The translations under genes and the position numbers were made by a program. From Eucommia ulmoides (taxonomy: Eukaryota; Streptophyta; Magnoliopsida; Garryales; Eucommiaceae): a DNA stretch of 64,000 bases. The stretch spans positions 17,113,901 to 17,177,900 of the forward strand of contig CM028326.1 in assembly GCA_016647705.1 (NCBI GenBank), given 5' to 3'. Numbering within the stretch: position 1 is the first letter of the stretch; each line of letters starts with the position of its first letter. Below are positions 1 to 11,486 of the stretch, one piece after another. The notes beneath the pieces were generated by a model. It was not told the DNA's origin. It searched no databases and saw nothing but the letters and a program-made list of their open reading frames with translations.

Positions 1-499
1 GATTGGATTGAGAAATTTTACCAGGAATATGGAGAGACCCAACCCAGTGTGTGTCCACTGAACATTTTCGGAAGTGATGGCTCTGATAACTATAACCATT
101 CTCAGGTCTTGGCCCCTATAAGGTTCGTTAGTGGGTGGTCCCGAGGTCGCCAATCCCAAGGATTTGTTGATAAACTCAGGACTAAAAGAGATGGGGGCGA
201 GTGCGAACCCTTGTCCAACAATCAACGGCTTCAATGACATTGGCATAAAACTCCTGCACTAGGGCTACCTCACCTTGGAGAGGTGATTTGCGTAACTCTT
301 CCCAACCACTGCTTCGAATGACATCTAATGGTCCAAATCCCCTTTGTCGGATACAAGTTTGCTTTTTCTCGAATCGGTTGAAATGCTCATCCGCTTGCTT
401 GGACACAAAGCGTGTGGAATCGTAGTCCGTCGCGTCACCTCCAGTTCGAGAACTTGACCCTTCACCCCGTGCTCTCTTTGAAGCAACTCTCTTAGTCAT
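1..499 (-). pseudogene. Athila-like element ORF (Transposase_32-type domain), 3' part cut by window edge
   Basis: Reading on the minus strand, an ATG at 499 opens a basic N-terminus (MTKRVASKRARGEG), followed by RFVSKQADEHF, a Gly-Trp pair and ALVQEFYANV. This order fits the family called putative plant transposon protein (Transposase_32), which is carried by gypsy-type plant elements. Its biochemical role is unknown to me. A frameshift near 195-205 moves the reading to ISFSPEFINKSLGLATSG, which aligns with IIFSPDFINHLFGLSA in the sister copy at about 29950-31065. It belongs to a minus-strand element whose primer binding site lies at 1877-1894, so this is the first ORF after a long leader. 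The gene runs off the window. Confidence 0.6.
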
Positions 500-1876
500 G
501 TTTCCTAGAAATAACAATTACAAAAGAGAACAACTAAATCATATATGCACAACACAAAATAATCCCCAAATCAATACTATTAAAATCAAGGCATAAACTC
601 AATAACCAATTGCAACACTTTCAACAAAATACTAACAATATAGCATGAATTTTTGTTTCCCACAATTAAAAAATCCATATCAACTTAGTTTAACATGAAA
701 AATCAAAGCAAAATCCCATAGAACATGAAAATCGCGAAAATGGGGGTTTAAGGGGGGCACATTCCAAAATCAATGAATCTTGAGATAATCTTGCAAATCA
801 ATCAAAGATTTCAACAAATATAAACGATATAGAAGCTTAAACACTTACTTGTTGAGAAATGGAAGCCCAAACGATTAGAGATTAAAGAAAATCTCACCGT
901 CGCTCTTAAACCCTAAAATCCAATTTTTGGAGTGTGATTTGTGGTGGAAATCACAAGTTTTTTAAAAAGAGAAGGACGATTTAGAGGTTTGGAAATAGTT
1001 TGGAGGGATGGGATTAGAGATATTTGGGAGTATTTTGAAAAGATGTGGCGTTTTGGATTTAGCGGGTTGGTTTTAAACAAACAGAGGCCTCACTACCGCG
1101 GCAGTGGGAATCACCGCTGCAGCGGTATGAGCGCATTTTTAAAACTAAATGTTTATGCTGTTTCACCGCCTAGGCAGTGGGAATTATCGCCTCGATAGTG
1201 AAGCGCCTTTTTCAAAACAAAACATTTCGCTGCTTTACCGACGCGGCGGTGAGGCGTTTGTGCTAAAACTTAACTTACAACAGTTTTACTGCCTCGATGT
1301 TCCATCCAGTGTTGCGGCAGTGAGCCAGCAGCTGGATTTTCATTGTTTATTCAAGTTTCACACAAAGGCTCTATACCATGCATTTCCACTTTGCCTTTTT
1401 AACGATTTTAAGTGCGAAATACATCTCTGAATATCCTTACTCCTTAATTTACCTCTAAACACGCTCCGAGACCAATCCAGCCTCCAAAAAAAAAAAAATA
1501 GTAGCAAAAATCAGATAAAAATTGATACCCTTAGTTTCAATTAAAAAAATATTGCGCTTGTTTTACCGTCCCCAGCTGGACATTTGTGTTGCTAAATTTT
1601 TTTCACCAAAACTCCCCATAGACAAGGAATTTTGGCTTAAATTCTCAGTCGAAACACGATCAATGTCTTCAAGTTGGCTTCCCCTCTCTCTACTTATTAT
1701 TTTCAACATAAGCTCAATCTCGAGATTGAGAATCAATAATTTCAAGCTTCTTCTTTGTTGTTCGCACTTCTTGATCACACTAACACACTAAAACAAAAAA
1801 AAACAAAAAACACAACATAAATGTTAGGATTAACATTTGACCACTTAGTCACAATATGAACTTAAAATTCACACAA
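500..1876 (-). other. 5' leader of the first Athila-like element
   Basis: Non-coding leader between the primer binding site and the ORF. It aligns in order with 31070-32550 of the element at 26.7-34.1 kb, for example in the block about TTTTTCACCAAAACTCCCCA near 1600 and 32270. Around 1090-1320 it carries several degenerate copies of a CCGC-palindrome motif (CCGCTGCAGCGGT, CCGCCTAGGCAGTGG). No supported gene. Confidence 0.55.
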
Positions 1877-1894
1877 TCCACGGCAACGAAGCCA
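1877..1894 (-). other. Primer binding site (tRNA-Asp type), degenerate
   Basis: The plus strand reads TCCACGGCAACGAAGCCA. This matches 15 of 18 positions of TCCCCGGCAACGGCGCCA, the 3' end of plant tRNA-Asp and the perfect site at 32552-32569. It lies seven bases from the LTR edge at 1902 and shows that the element reads on the minus strand. Confidence 0.75.
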
Positions 1895-1901
1895 AAAAAC
1901 T

Positions 1902-2987
1902 TGGTAGCGCCTGAATACACGGCTACTTACAATCGCAAGTATACGAGGTCAAAGTTTTAGAATAGTGGATCGATTAAGATTGGGTATCGTGTCCATAGGG
2001 AAAGTGTGAATAATTGAGTACCGCAATTTACGTAATCTCATATTATCCTGACGATTCAATTTAATATTTAAATTAAATTAATTAAAACTACTCCTAAGGA
2101 TTAATTCTAATTACACTAATTAACTAGGGATCGATTTCATTCACTTAGTACCTATTTGACTTAGTTTAGTTATCAATAATGGTGATTATCACATCCAACA
2201 ATCTCGATATCTATAACTCACTCGCTCCCTCTTCCGAGTGAAAAGCGAGCGAATACATGACTTTGCGTTAACGCCGAAGTCCCCCTCGAATGCCTTTCCG
2301 AACACACAGCCACGTGAGTCTTGACCCAACCTCATGGATTACACACTCTCCAACTCTCTCCCGAGTTATTAGATCGTCGCGTTGTGTTTAACCCTAGTCT
2401 GAATCCGGGGTTACCTCTTTCGAGTGTTAAACTCCATATTCTCAGTTTATCGTAACAAACATAATAAACGTGAAATAACTGTAAACATAATTGGAATTGG
2501 ATAACAAACCATTAAAATTAACTTATATTCAACGAAAAAGGTATTTACATGAATTACATCTACCCTAGCTAATATCTAACTACACTAACATGATATTGGT
2601 CATTAAAACATTAAACCAAGAGAAAATCACACTAAAACATTAAGATACAAAGATAGAACAAGGAAAGAAAAATCAAATCTTAAAGTGGAGTGGTCTACTT
2701 TCGCCAGAGATCGATCCACTATTGTTCTTCTTCTTTGGCATGTGAATATTCCTCTTCGATCACTTCCAGATTGGCCAAGGATCACTTCCTAAACTAATCT
2801 ATTCTACTCCTAAATTATCTAAGGTGCAAGGGGTCTCCAAGCATCATCTTTTAAATTGGGTGAGAAAAGGTTATAAGTAAAGGTTTTGAAAATATCTCAT
2901 AAAATATCTAAACAAAAATATATTTCTGTGCAGAGTGTTACCGCCTAGGCGGTGGAATCTCCGCCCAGGTGGAGGTTAAGTTGGTTT
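1902..2987 (-). repeat. Athila-like LTR, minus orientation, left arm of a large palindrome
   Basis: Starts TGGTAGCGCC next to the primer binding site and is homologous to the LTRs at 26709-28177 and 32576-34064. Shared landmarks are ACCGCAATTTACGTA, the Leu-rich-like pyrimidine blocks CACCTCTTCCGAGTG, and the CCGCCTAGGCGG cluster. The outer end of the LTR (the part ending CACCTATCA in full copies) is missing. At about 2987 the sequence turns into the loop of the palindrome. Confidence 0.75.
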
Positions 2988-3062
2988 TCACCTAGGCGGT
3001 GGTTTCACCGCCTAGGCGGGAAACAGTCTGAATGTTTTGTGCCAGCTACCGCCTAGGCGGAA
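2988..3062. other. Loop of the LTR palindrome
   Basis: About 75 bases of non-mirrored spacer between the arms. It holds three copies of CCGCCTAGGCGG or a one-base variant, so even the loop can form small local hairpins. Confidence 0.6.
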
Positions 3063-4140
3063 AGCAAACTGACTTAACCTCCGCTTCGGTGGATATTCCA
3101 CCGCCTAGGCGGTAACACTCTGCACAGAAATATGGTTTTTTAGATATTTTCTGAGATGTTTTCAAAACCTTTACTTATAACCTTTTCTCACCCAATTCAA
3201 AGATGATGCTTGGAGGCCCCTTGCACCTTAGATAATTTAGGAGTAGAATAGATTAGTTTTGGAAGTGATACTTGGCCAATCTTGAAGAGATCGAACAGGA
3301 AGATTCACATGCCGAAGAAGAAGAACAATAGCGGATCGATCTCTGGCGAAAGTGGACCACTCCACTTTAAGATTTGATTTTTCTTTCCTTATTTTATCTT
3401 TGTATCTTAATGTTTTAGTGTGATTTTCTCTTGGTTTAATATTTCAATAGCCAAGATCATGTTAGTTTAGTTAGATATTAGCTAGGGTTAGATGTAATTC
3501 ATGTAAATACATTTTTGGTTAAATATAAGTTAATTTTAATGGTTTGTTATCCAATTCCAATTTTGTTTACCGTTATTTCACGTTTATTATGCTTGTTACA
3601 ATAAATCGAGAATACGGGGTTTGACACTCGAAAGAGGTAACCTCGGATTCGAACTAGGGTTAAACACAATGCGACGATCCAATAACCCGAGAGAGAGTTG
3701 GAGAGTGTGCAATCTATGAGGTTGGGTCAAGACTTACATGGCTATGTGTTCGAAAAGGCGTTCGAGGGGGACTTCGGGGTCAACGTGAAGTCATGTATTC
3801 GCTCGCTTTTCACTCGGAAGAGGGAGCGAGTGAGTTATAGATACCGAGATTGTTGGATGTGATAATCACCATTATTGATAACTAAACTAAGCCAAATAGG
3901 TACTAAGTGAATGAAATCGATCCCTAGTTAATTAGTGTAATTAGAATTAATCCTTAGGAATAATTTTAATTAGTTTAATTTAAATATTAAATTGAATCAT
4001 CAGGATAATATGAGACTACGTAAATTGCGGTACTCAATTATTCACACTTTCCCTGTGGACACGATACCCGATCTTAACTGATCCACTATTCTAAAATTTT
4101 GACCTCGTATACTTATGAGTGTAAGTAGTGGTGTATTCAA
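3063..4140 (+). repeat. Inverted copy of the Athila-like LTR, right arm of the palindrome
   Basis: Reverse complement of 1902-2987, shown by direct comparison. A 60-base block (3891-3950 against 2101-2160) differs at one position, and another of about 110 bases is roughly 93 percent identical by eye. The LTR reads on the plus strand and its U5 end is near 4135, but no plus-strand primer binding site follows. Instead it joins sequence matching the 3' non-coding region of a minus-strand element, so the joint at about 4140 is a rearrangement breakpoint. Confidence 0.75.
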
Positions 4141-5560
4141 GCACTACTAGTAGGCTTGGAAGTTCAAAAAGATTAATAGGACTTGGTTCGGTTTGGAACA
4201 TTTGGCTAAGGGTATATCAGGAATATAAAATAGGTTAACGTTATTAACTTAACGATACCCAAGGCACAATACTTGGCACACAATCACTCTCGAACCCCCA
4301 CGGATTAATTCAAAACAACCCTGAACATATATTTAAGAACTTCATACGCACTTGTCAAAAGAAACGGAAATAGATCGATATTTACATATGTTTTTTTTTT
4401 TTTTTTTTTTTTTTATTTTTTATTTTTTTAACAAACTATAGCCCCAAACGTATTTGATTATTACAATTTCATGATTGTGGTTAAAATGAAAGAAAAATGA
4501 CAAGTGAGTACTCGAATACTGAACTAAGGAAAAGTTCTCCCAAAATCTAACCGCTCAGTTTAAGTAGCATAAACGAATGCTAACTTGATTTCACTTAAAT
4601 TGTGCCTTCGGTTTAGTGACTTAGGTTTGGAAAACATTTTATCAGCCAGGGTATTTGTTACGTGTTCAGAATTGAAACAGCTTATAGGCTTTGACAGGGT
4701 AACGAAGAATAAACATATTACAAGGTAAGCTTCAAAGGCTCAAGTGACAAAATAAATGCCTAAATCATGTCTTCTGAACTACCTCGCCTAGGATTTTGCT
4801 TCAAGTTTCCCCCAATCAGGTTCTAGAATCCCTTAAATTTTCATGAATTTGGCTAATGAATAATCAGCCTCAAATAAATTGGATAGTTATACATTGAGTC
4901 TACGTGCTGGTGTAAATTAGGATCCACAATAACTTTTACAAAACCGACATGCCTAGCACACATAACACATATGAATGGGCATTACCCTTGACCTCGAAAA
5001 ACAACCAAGGGATAATTTGATCATCGGGTAATGGCCCGGATAAACGCAAAACAAAGCACACAATAACACAACAAACATAAACATACTACACTAACAAACA
5101 AACATGCATTATTAAACTAAACTAACACAACTAACAACAATTAAACATACTAAAATACTACACATCACCCCCAAACTTAAAATGATCAGTGTCCACAATG
5201 ACCCAATCATCAATCTCAACATTAGAAATAAAGCACGCCGACAAAGGGGATTTAGAATACGTACCTGGGAGGCAAGACAATCTTACCTCCAAATGAAGTC
5301 AGTGGTGATGGATCTAATTAATTCTGAAAACTTGGGCATCCTTAACCTGACACAGAGAAGGGCTCGTCAAAGAGCAGGTTCTGCCCATAGTAAGTGTCAT
5401 AAAACACCACATATGGGTCTTGATTTTGAACGCCCTCAAGCTTGGATTTGATTGGCTCACACTCTCAATTTGACTCAGCTCTGGATTTTGTGCCTTGTTG
5501 GAATGAATTAACAGAGCAAAAGGCGGTACAAGACAATTGAGCCACATTGGATCTTCATAG
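4141..5560 (-). repeat. 3' non-coding region of an Athila-like element
   Basis: Aligns in the same order with 28565-29940, for example ATCAATAGGGCTTGGTTTC near 28600 against a close copy near 4180, and the later TCATCGGGT...GGCCC block (5025 and 29500). The 370 bases that should follow towards the LTR, including the polypurine tract, are missing at the 4140 junction. A 22-base T run lies at about 4390. CCCCCAAACTTA occurs at 5169. No coding sequence is supported here. Confidence 0.6.
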
Positions 5561-5568
5561 ATGTAATC

Positions 5569-6255
5569 TTAATGGATCGCATACGGCATCAATATTTGGA
5601 TTTCAAGAGGTGAGGAATCACAATTGTTAACATGTGATTCTTCATTACCAATCCACACTTGGGTTTTCTCTTCAGTAGGATAATCATCGTTGAATGCAAC
5701 CAAGTTCCTCCTGCTCGTATTCGGTTCCTTACGGTGGCTTTCATATTTAGATGCGATTTGTGTATCTTTTTGTGCCACCATTTCTACCTCAGCCTCAATG
5801 TAGCAAATACGTTGATCGATTTGTGTCTCAAGAGACTTTATGGTCATGTCGATTTGAGTACAGATCGTCTCAATATTATCAAGTCGATCCTCATGCTCAT
5901 TGAGATGGTTTTGCGTTTCCCTTAAGACAATTTGAGTTTCCTCCATAACTATAGCGAACATTTCTTCCAGGGCAAGGGAAGACTCCATAGGTTGGTCCGA
6001 TGTGTCAATCCATGGTGCCAAAATGTTGGAATTATCACCCAAGTTTTGGTGACTTGTTGAAAAATTCCAAATATGATAGTCCAACTCGGCTATGTCTTCT
6101 AACAACAAATAGGCATCATCCGCGGGTAAGTCGTAGAAATAAGTAGTATCATTTCCTCCTTCCACCCATGTTCTAGTTGCAGCTTGTAACTCGTCAAGAA
6201 AATTCAGTAATTGACACTCCCTTAGGAAACGTTGATTAGGGAACCGAAACAACAA
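5569..6255 (-). pseudogene. Athila-like gag fragment
   Basis: About 228 codons are open on the minus strand, with no ATG at the 5' end, so the N-terminal half is missing. The N-terminal part (FPNQRFLRECQLLNFLDEL, then ATRTWVEGG, DDAYLLLEDIAE) has the pattern of the gypsy capsid (retrotrans_gag) of Athila-type elements, where a short FYNGL-like motif precedes a Gly-rich turn and an A-x-LLE-x-IA helix. Residues about 110-170 have heptad spacing (NHLNEHEDRLDNIE, IKSLETQIDQ), a likely coiled coil corresponding to the NLE-QIGQLA segment common in Athila gag. Neither nucleocapsid zinc knuckles nor pol follow. It lies only about 180 bases from the primer binding site, so the leader and gag start are deleted. 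Capsid assembly is the family role; this copy is unlikely to function. Confidence 0.55.
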
Positions 6256-6438
6256 CTCATTGTATTTATCCCAACCACAATAAAATGGTTCAAAATCTCA
6301 TTGCAAGAAATGCAATAGCACTTGTTGATCTAACATCTTCAAGTACCTTGCAAATCAAAACAAAACTACAAACAAAATAAATGCCTAAATTAAAATCAAA
6401 TTACTTACTCAAAATATCAACAACAATCTAAAAATCAA

Positions 6439-6456
6439 TCCCTGGCAATAGCGCCA
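6439..6456 (-). other. Primer binding site (tRNA-Asp type)
   Basis: Plus strand TCCCTGGCAATAGCGCCA differs at three positions from the 3' end of plant tRNA-Asp. It sits six bases from the LTR edge at 6463, in the same arrangement as at 1877 and 32552. Confidence 0.75.
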
Positions 6457-6462
6457 AAAACT

Positions 6463-7839
6463 TGGTAAAGAAATATTATGTCGCTACTTTCACCACAAGT
6501 GTACGGGTTAAGTTTTATAGAATAGTGAATGAGAAGGATTGTCATATTCACAGGGATTGGATTAAATTATCGCTAAGTACCGCGATTATTATAACCAAAC
6601 TTTATTTAGGCGATAAAAATTGGGTTTTTGTTTTAAACATATAATATACTAAATTAACAATTAATTAAACTATAGTACTAAATATATTATATGGGAATAG
6701 ATTATCTAGGGATTACCTTTGTTTACTTATACATGTTTGATCCAATCTAATTTATATTAACGGTATTCAAACTATCTGACAATCTAGGTATTGAAAACTC
6801 AGTCACTACCTCTCCCGAGTGTAAAGTGAATGAATATGCAACTTCGTGTCAATGTTGAAGCCCCCCTCGAGCATCTATATGACACTTGGTGACATGATTC
6901 TCGCCCCAACCTCACAGATTTCACACTTTTTAATACCCTCCCAAGTCATTAGATCGTCGTGTTGTGTTTAAACCGTAGTCCAAATTTAGGGTTATCTCTC
7001 TCGAGTGTCAAACCCCAATTTTTCAATATATCTTAACAAGTATATAAAGGAAGTGAAAGAATGGTAAACACAATCGAATAGAAAAGAACAACCATTAACG
7101 AAACACGAATTCAAATAAACAACGTATATTAATAAACTACATTAATCCCATAAATAATCAGTGTTTAGCTCTTGGTTATAACCATATATTAAACAATAAT
7201 CTATATATACATGTTAAAACAACCAAAAACAAATTAAAAATAAAGAGAGAAACAAGGAAGTATAGCCATTATCTGAAGGTGGCGTCCGTAAAAATCGCTT
7301 CGATCTTGTTTCCTGTTTTCTAATTGTGTTCCTCCTCTTTCATTGGTTGAAATCTCTCAAAAACACTCCCAAAATGTTCCCAATGTGTTCTCAAAATGGT
7401 TGGAAATGAAAGAAAAATGAATTGGGGCCAAAATATCTAAGAAAATATCTAAAAAGTACTTTACAGCAAGGGCTTCACCGCTGCAGCGATGGGGATGTCG
7501 GTAGGCTCACCGCTACTATGATGGGATTGATCGCTGCAGCAGTGGAAAGTCAGTGGGATTCTGCTTTTTCACTGATGTAGCAGTGGACAGGCAGAATGTT
7601 TTCTACATTTTGACTGCTACAGTGGTGGTTTTCACCATTGTAATGGGGGAAGCAGTGCCCTTTTATGCTTTGTTTAGCCTTTTTGCTTGTTTTCCCATCG
7701 TTTCTCCTACCGATTTGCTCATTTTCGCTCCTAACTCCTGCTTTGAACAAAAACAAATAAAAACGAATTAAAACATAACAAAAATACTAGAAAACTACCA
7801 AATTTGATTTGGAAATAGATAGATAAATTTTACCTATCA
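6463..7839 (-). repeat. 5' LTR of second Athila-like element
   Basis: Runs from TGGTAAAG beside the primer binding site to TACCTATCA, so on the minus strand it begins TGATAGGTA. It is 1377 bp. It shares the layout of the other Athila-like LTRs here (CCGCGATTATT, the CTCGAGTGTCAAACCCCAATTT block), but its palindromic motif cluster at 7465-7640 uses CCGCTGCAGCGA-type copies with a CTGCAG core instead of CCTAGG. It is therefore a distinct subfamily. No second LTR in the same orientation was found below it. Confidence 0.7.
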
Positions 7840-8209
7840 ATGACCTCTTATCAAATATTAAAGATTCGACAATGATGGTCCCGAAGGTCTTTGTGTATTG
7901 TTTTCAAGAGATTTATTTAATTTAAATAGGGAAAATTAAAATAGGTGAATAAGAACAAAAATATGAATCCAAAACTAACATCTATACGAATTCTATTTTT
8001 TATGCAAAAGTGAACTAAAAACCTAAAGGGTTTAATTTAAATATGTCAATGGGAATTGATATGAATACAGGAATTGAATAGGGAACACTACGTGAATTAA
8101 TGTGATTATACGTGCCAATAATTGAATTATTTAATATAAAAAACTGTAAGTGATGCACGTGTCATGACTAGATGTAAGAAAGAAGCATGGATTTATGAGA
8201 TTAAATATC

Positions 8210-8265
<56 letters not shown>

Positions 8266-10204
8266 GGTGTAAGTGGTGAAAGTGTCCTAAACAAACCGTC
8301 CAAATGATACAAGAAATAAATAGGCCATATCAATGCAAAAATGTCTATTTTAAGTTTGCTCGATTAATTCAAAGAAGTCCCGATTTGAAATTCCCTCAAA
8401 TTCTATGGATATGAGAATCAAGGAAGGTTCGTAATAACAGTTTTCATAGAATTAATCTTTTTGAAACTTAAGCGGAATCCTATGAAAAGATTTACAGGGG
8501 AAAGATATTTCCTAAAACCAGTCGTTTCTAGATTCCACTCGAGTCGTTTCTAGATTCCACTCGAGTCGGGGGAATGGAAACGAGATCACGGAAAACCCTC
8601 CCACGATTTATGCAATCGTCAGATTCACCTTACGATTTGTAAGGATTAATTCTTACAAACTAAGATTTTATTATTTTTTGAATTTTTGTCTTTTTAGTGT
8701 TTTGATAACAAGAATAAAAAAAAAAATACAAAAAAATAAAGAATGAAAACATCCTTCACCTAATACCCAGGGATGACATTTAAGCACAAGAAACACACCT
8801 GGACGTTTTCATCGGATCATCGGATGACTTATTTTTTTTAGTTTTTCTTTTGTGAATTTTAAACAAAATAAAAAAGTGCAAAAAAAAAAAAAAAAACGCG
8901 AGATATGAGTGTCCTCTTCTAAACGCTCAAAGGTTCAAATTGAAAATGAAGAACCTCATCTTGGCATTTTTCATCGAGTCATTGGACAATTAAAAGAAAT
9001 AATTTTTTTACAGGAATTTAAACCATGGAGATATTTAAATAAACTAAAAAATAAAAGAAAAACGTACCTGTTCTAGGTCAAGAATCCTGATGCTTGAATA
9101 TTTTTTTCCTCACAGACAACTTTCCGAAAAGGGTTTTGGGAATCACTCTTATAGGGGGTGGCTCCTCTCAATTTTTCAATGTTTCCCAAAGGGTTTCTTT
9201 ATGAGTTTTTTTTTTTTTTTTTTGCCTTAACTATGAGGAGATTGGTCCTATTTATAGGAAGGATGTAGAGTGAAAAATATTAACAACCCTATAAAACCCT
9301 AATCCCAATTCAGCGAGGAAAAGGAAAGAAAACCTAAAAGAAAAGGGAAAAGGAAACATAATCCCATTTCAACAAAGAATAATTTTCTTTTCTATTTTTT
9401 TTTCCATTTTATTTTTTATTTTTTATGCAAATAAAATAAAATAAAAAATAAAGTAAATTATAAAATAAAGCATGAAATGTTTTCGGGATGATCAAAATGT
9501 CTTGTCTATATCAAATTTGCTCTCAAAACTGAGGAGTACATCTTGTAGTTCTTACCAGGTAGTATTGGTACGAGCTTTCAATAAACCCCATAATAGGAAT
9601 ATATTCTGAGTCCAGACCAGATAAGACATTGGTTATGAGTTGAGATTCTACGTTTAATTTGGTTGTGTAATCAGAGAGCATTTCGACGTTGAAGTTTCGG
9701 CTACGAACCCTAGAAAACTCCCGAAACCAAAACTTAAGGCCATAATTGCATGTACTTTTTTGATTTGATTGATTGTGAAAACTTAGGGCTTTTATTCCTC
9801 TTGATTCAATCTTTAATATGATATATTACACATGTTATTTGGTTGTGTAATTAGGAAGTATTTCATGGTTATATTTTCGGCTTCGAAACCCTAGTGAACC
9901 GAGATTCGTTTTTAAAATTGAAGGATATAGACGCATTTTTTATACAATTAAACATCATATAAATATTTTAAATTAATATTAGGTACAAACTCATATAAAA
10001 TTCGGTAGAAATGTGGGTTAAAATAAAGTTTTAGGTTTTTGGCCATGGAGGAGTGAGAAACCTCAAAACCGCTACTTGTTTTTTTTATTTTTGGTGATAT
10101 TTCAGTTTTTGATTTTTGGTGATATTTCTCTTAATTTTTCTTCAATTAATTGTTATAATAGTGTTAGAAATACATAAATATACATAAACCCACAAAATAA
10201 TTGG
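7840..10204. other. Gene-poor AT-rich stretch with small duplications
   Basis: No gene is supported. A TA tract followed by (TG)19 lies at about 8203-8260. A perfect 22-base tandem duplication (GTCGTTTCTAGATTCCACTCGA) lies at 8521-8564. Two diverged units of about 165 bases, each with a TTTTCATCG...TCAT-GGA block, lie at 8750-9060. Two related 57-base segments, GGTTGTGTAAT...CCCTAG, lie at 9657-9713 and 9837-9894. Some of this may be unrecognised retroelement. Confidence 0.5.
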
Positions 10205-10304
10205 AGAAAACGACTCGATTTTTAGGATTTTGAGCAACCGGGTCAAAATCGAGTCTTACGACCCGGTTCAGACTCGGCTGGAGGTTGACGACAACCTCCA
10301 GCCG
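10205..10304. repeat. Cluster of three inverted repeats, GC-rich
   Basis: A perfect 13-base stem CGGCTGGAGGTTG (10275-10287) with a four-base loop and its complement at 10292-10304. Just before it, ACTCGATTTT pairs with AAAATCGAGT (about 10210 and 10246), and AACCGGGTC pairs with GACCCGGTT (about 10236 and 10260). A GC-rich tail (GGGGAGGCGCGTGGGGCCCG) follows. It stands out against its AT-rich surroundings. Function unknown. Confidence 0.6.
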
Positions 10305-10774
10305 CGGTCCCCATATCTCATGTGCGTGGGGAGGCGCGTGGGGCCCGATTCGGGGCCCTTTTTTTTTTCTGTACACTTATTTTCATGCCCTCTAATTTTT
10401 TTGTAAAATTTATTTGATTTTTTGAGAATTAAAAATAATTTTTAGTTAATTACTACTTATTATGTGATTTAATTAGCTTAAATTATTTTCAGCCATGATT
10501 TTCAATTGAAAATTTTATAGATATTATATTAGATGATTTGAGATAGGATTTCAGTACTCACTCTCCTTAAATTAAGATTTATTGATGTGTACTCTCTTAG
10601 TTAGTTTTAAATCACATAAAACTAGTTTAATAATTAGTTTTAAAATATGGTAAAATTATTGTTCAAATCCTTGCAACTATAATTGATTGTTGATTACTAA
10701 AAATACATTTTGTGACGTATTTCATCTTATTTTGATCATATGCATATATGTCGCCAATATGCACTGTTGTGATT

Positions 10775-11150
10775 GGGCAATATAAATTATTTTTTTCAAT
10801 TTAGAACGGATGTTTGTGAATTGTTGATATTAATTTGCCAAAGTGATTTAACCAAAATAATTTGTAAGTTTTCGAGTTCCTATTTTGTTGATGGAAAAAA
10901 TTTAGATTAATTTATACATTCACCTGCCCAAAGGGGGTTATTGTGCAGATTAATTTAATTGTTGGGCAATAAAGTTTAATTTTCCTAATTTGGAACGGTT
11001 GCTTGTGAATTGTTGAGCTTATTTTGTCAATGTGATTTAACCAACATAATTAGCAAGTTTTCGCGTTCTTATTTTCTTGATGGAAAAATTTTAGATTAAT
11101 CTGTACATTCACCTGCCCAAAGGGAGTTATTGTGCAAATTAATTTAATTG
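10775..11150 (+). repeat. Tandem duplication of about 188 bases in a copia leader
   Basis: Two consecutive copies (about 10775-10961 and 10962-11150) share TTGGGCAATA, GTGAATTGTTGA, GTGATTTAACCAA, the TTTTCG-GTTC block and CACCTGCCCAAAGGG. Three more short CCCAAAGG-type motifs follow at about 11200, 11275 and 11355. This motif is common upstream of gag in some plant copia elements. Confidence 0.7.
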
Positions 11151-11486
11151 TATGAGGATATTATGTGAGATAAATAATTTGATAAATTTGTTTGCCCAAA
11201 GGGAATGAATTTTGAAAGGTTATTTGTTTTATTATGTTTTGAATAAAATATATGGATTTGAAGGTCAATCTACCCAAAGGGGATGGATTTTTAAATCTAT
11301 AAATTTTTCTTATTTTGTTAATCCTCATGATTAAAGAATAATTATTTATTGTGGACTCCGTCCAAAGGGGAGTTTATAATAACACAATTAATTTTTATAT
11401 TGTATTGCCTATGCTTAATTGAGCATTTTGCCTATTGCCTATAATTGATCAAATTGCAATTTTTGTGAAAAACAGTTTCTTTTGTT

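Noticed and set aside
5182..5547. Two overlapping frames on opposite strands next to the gag fragment
   Set aside because: Neither matches a known domain, and the region aligns with non-coding DNA of the sister element.
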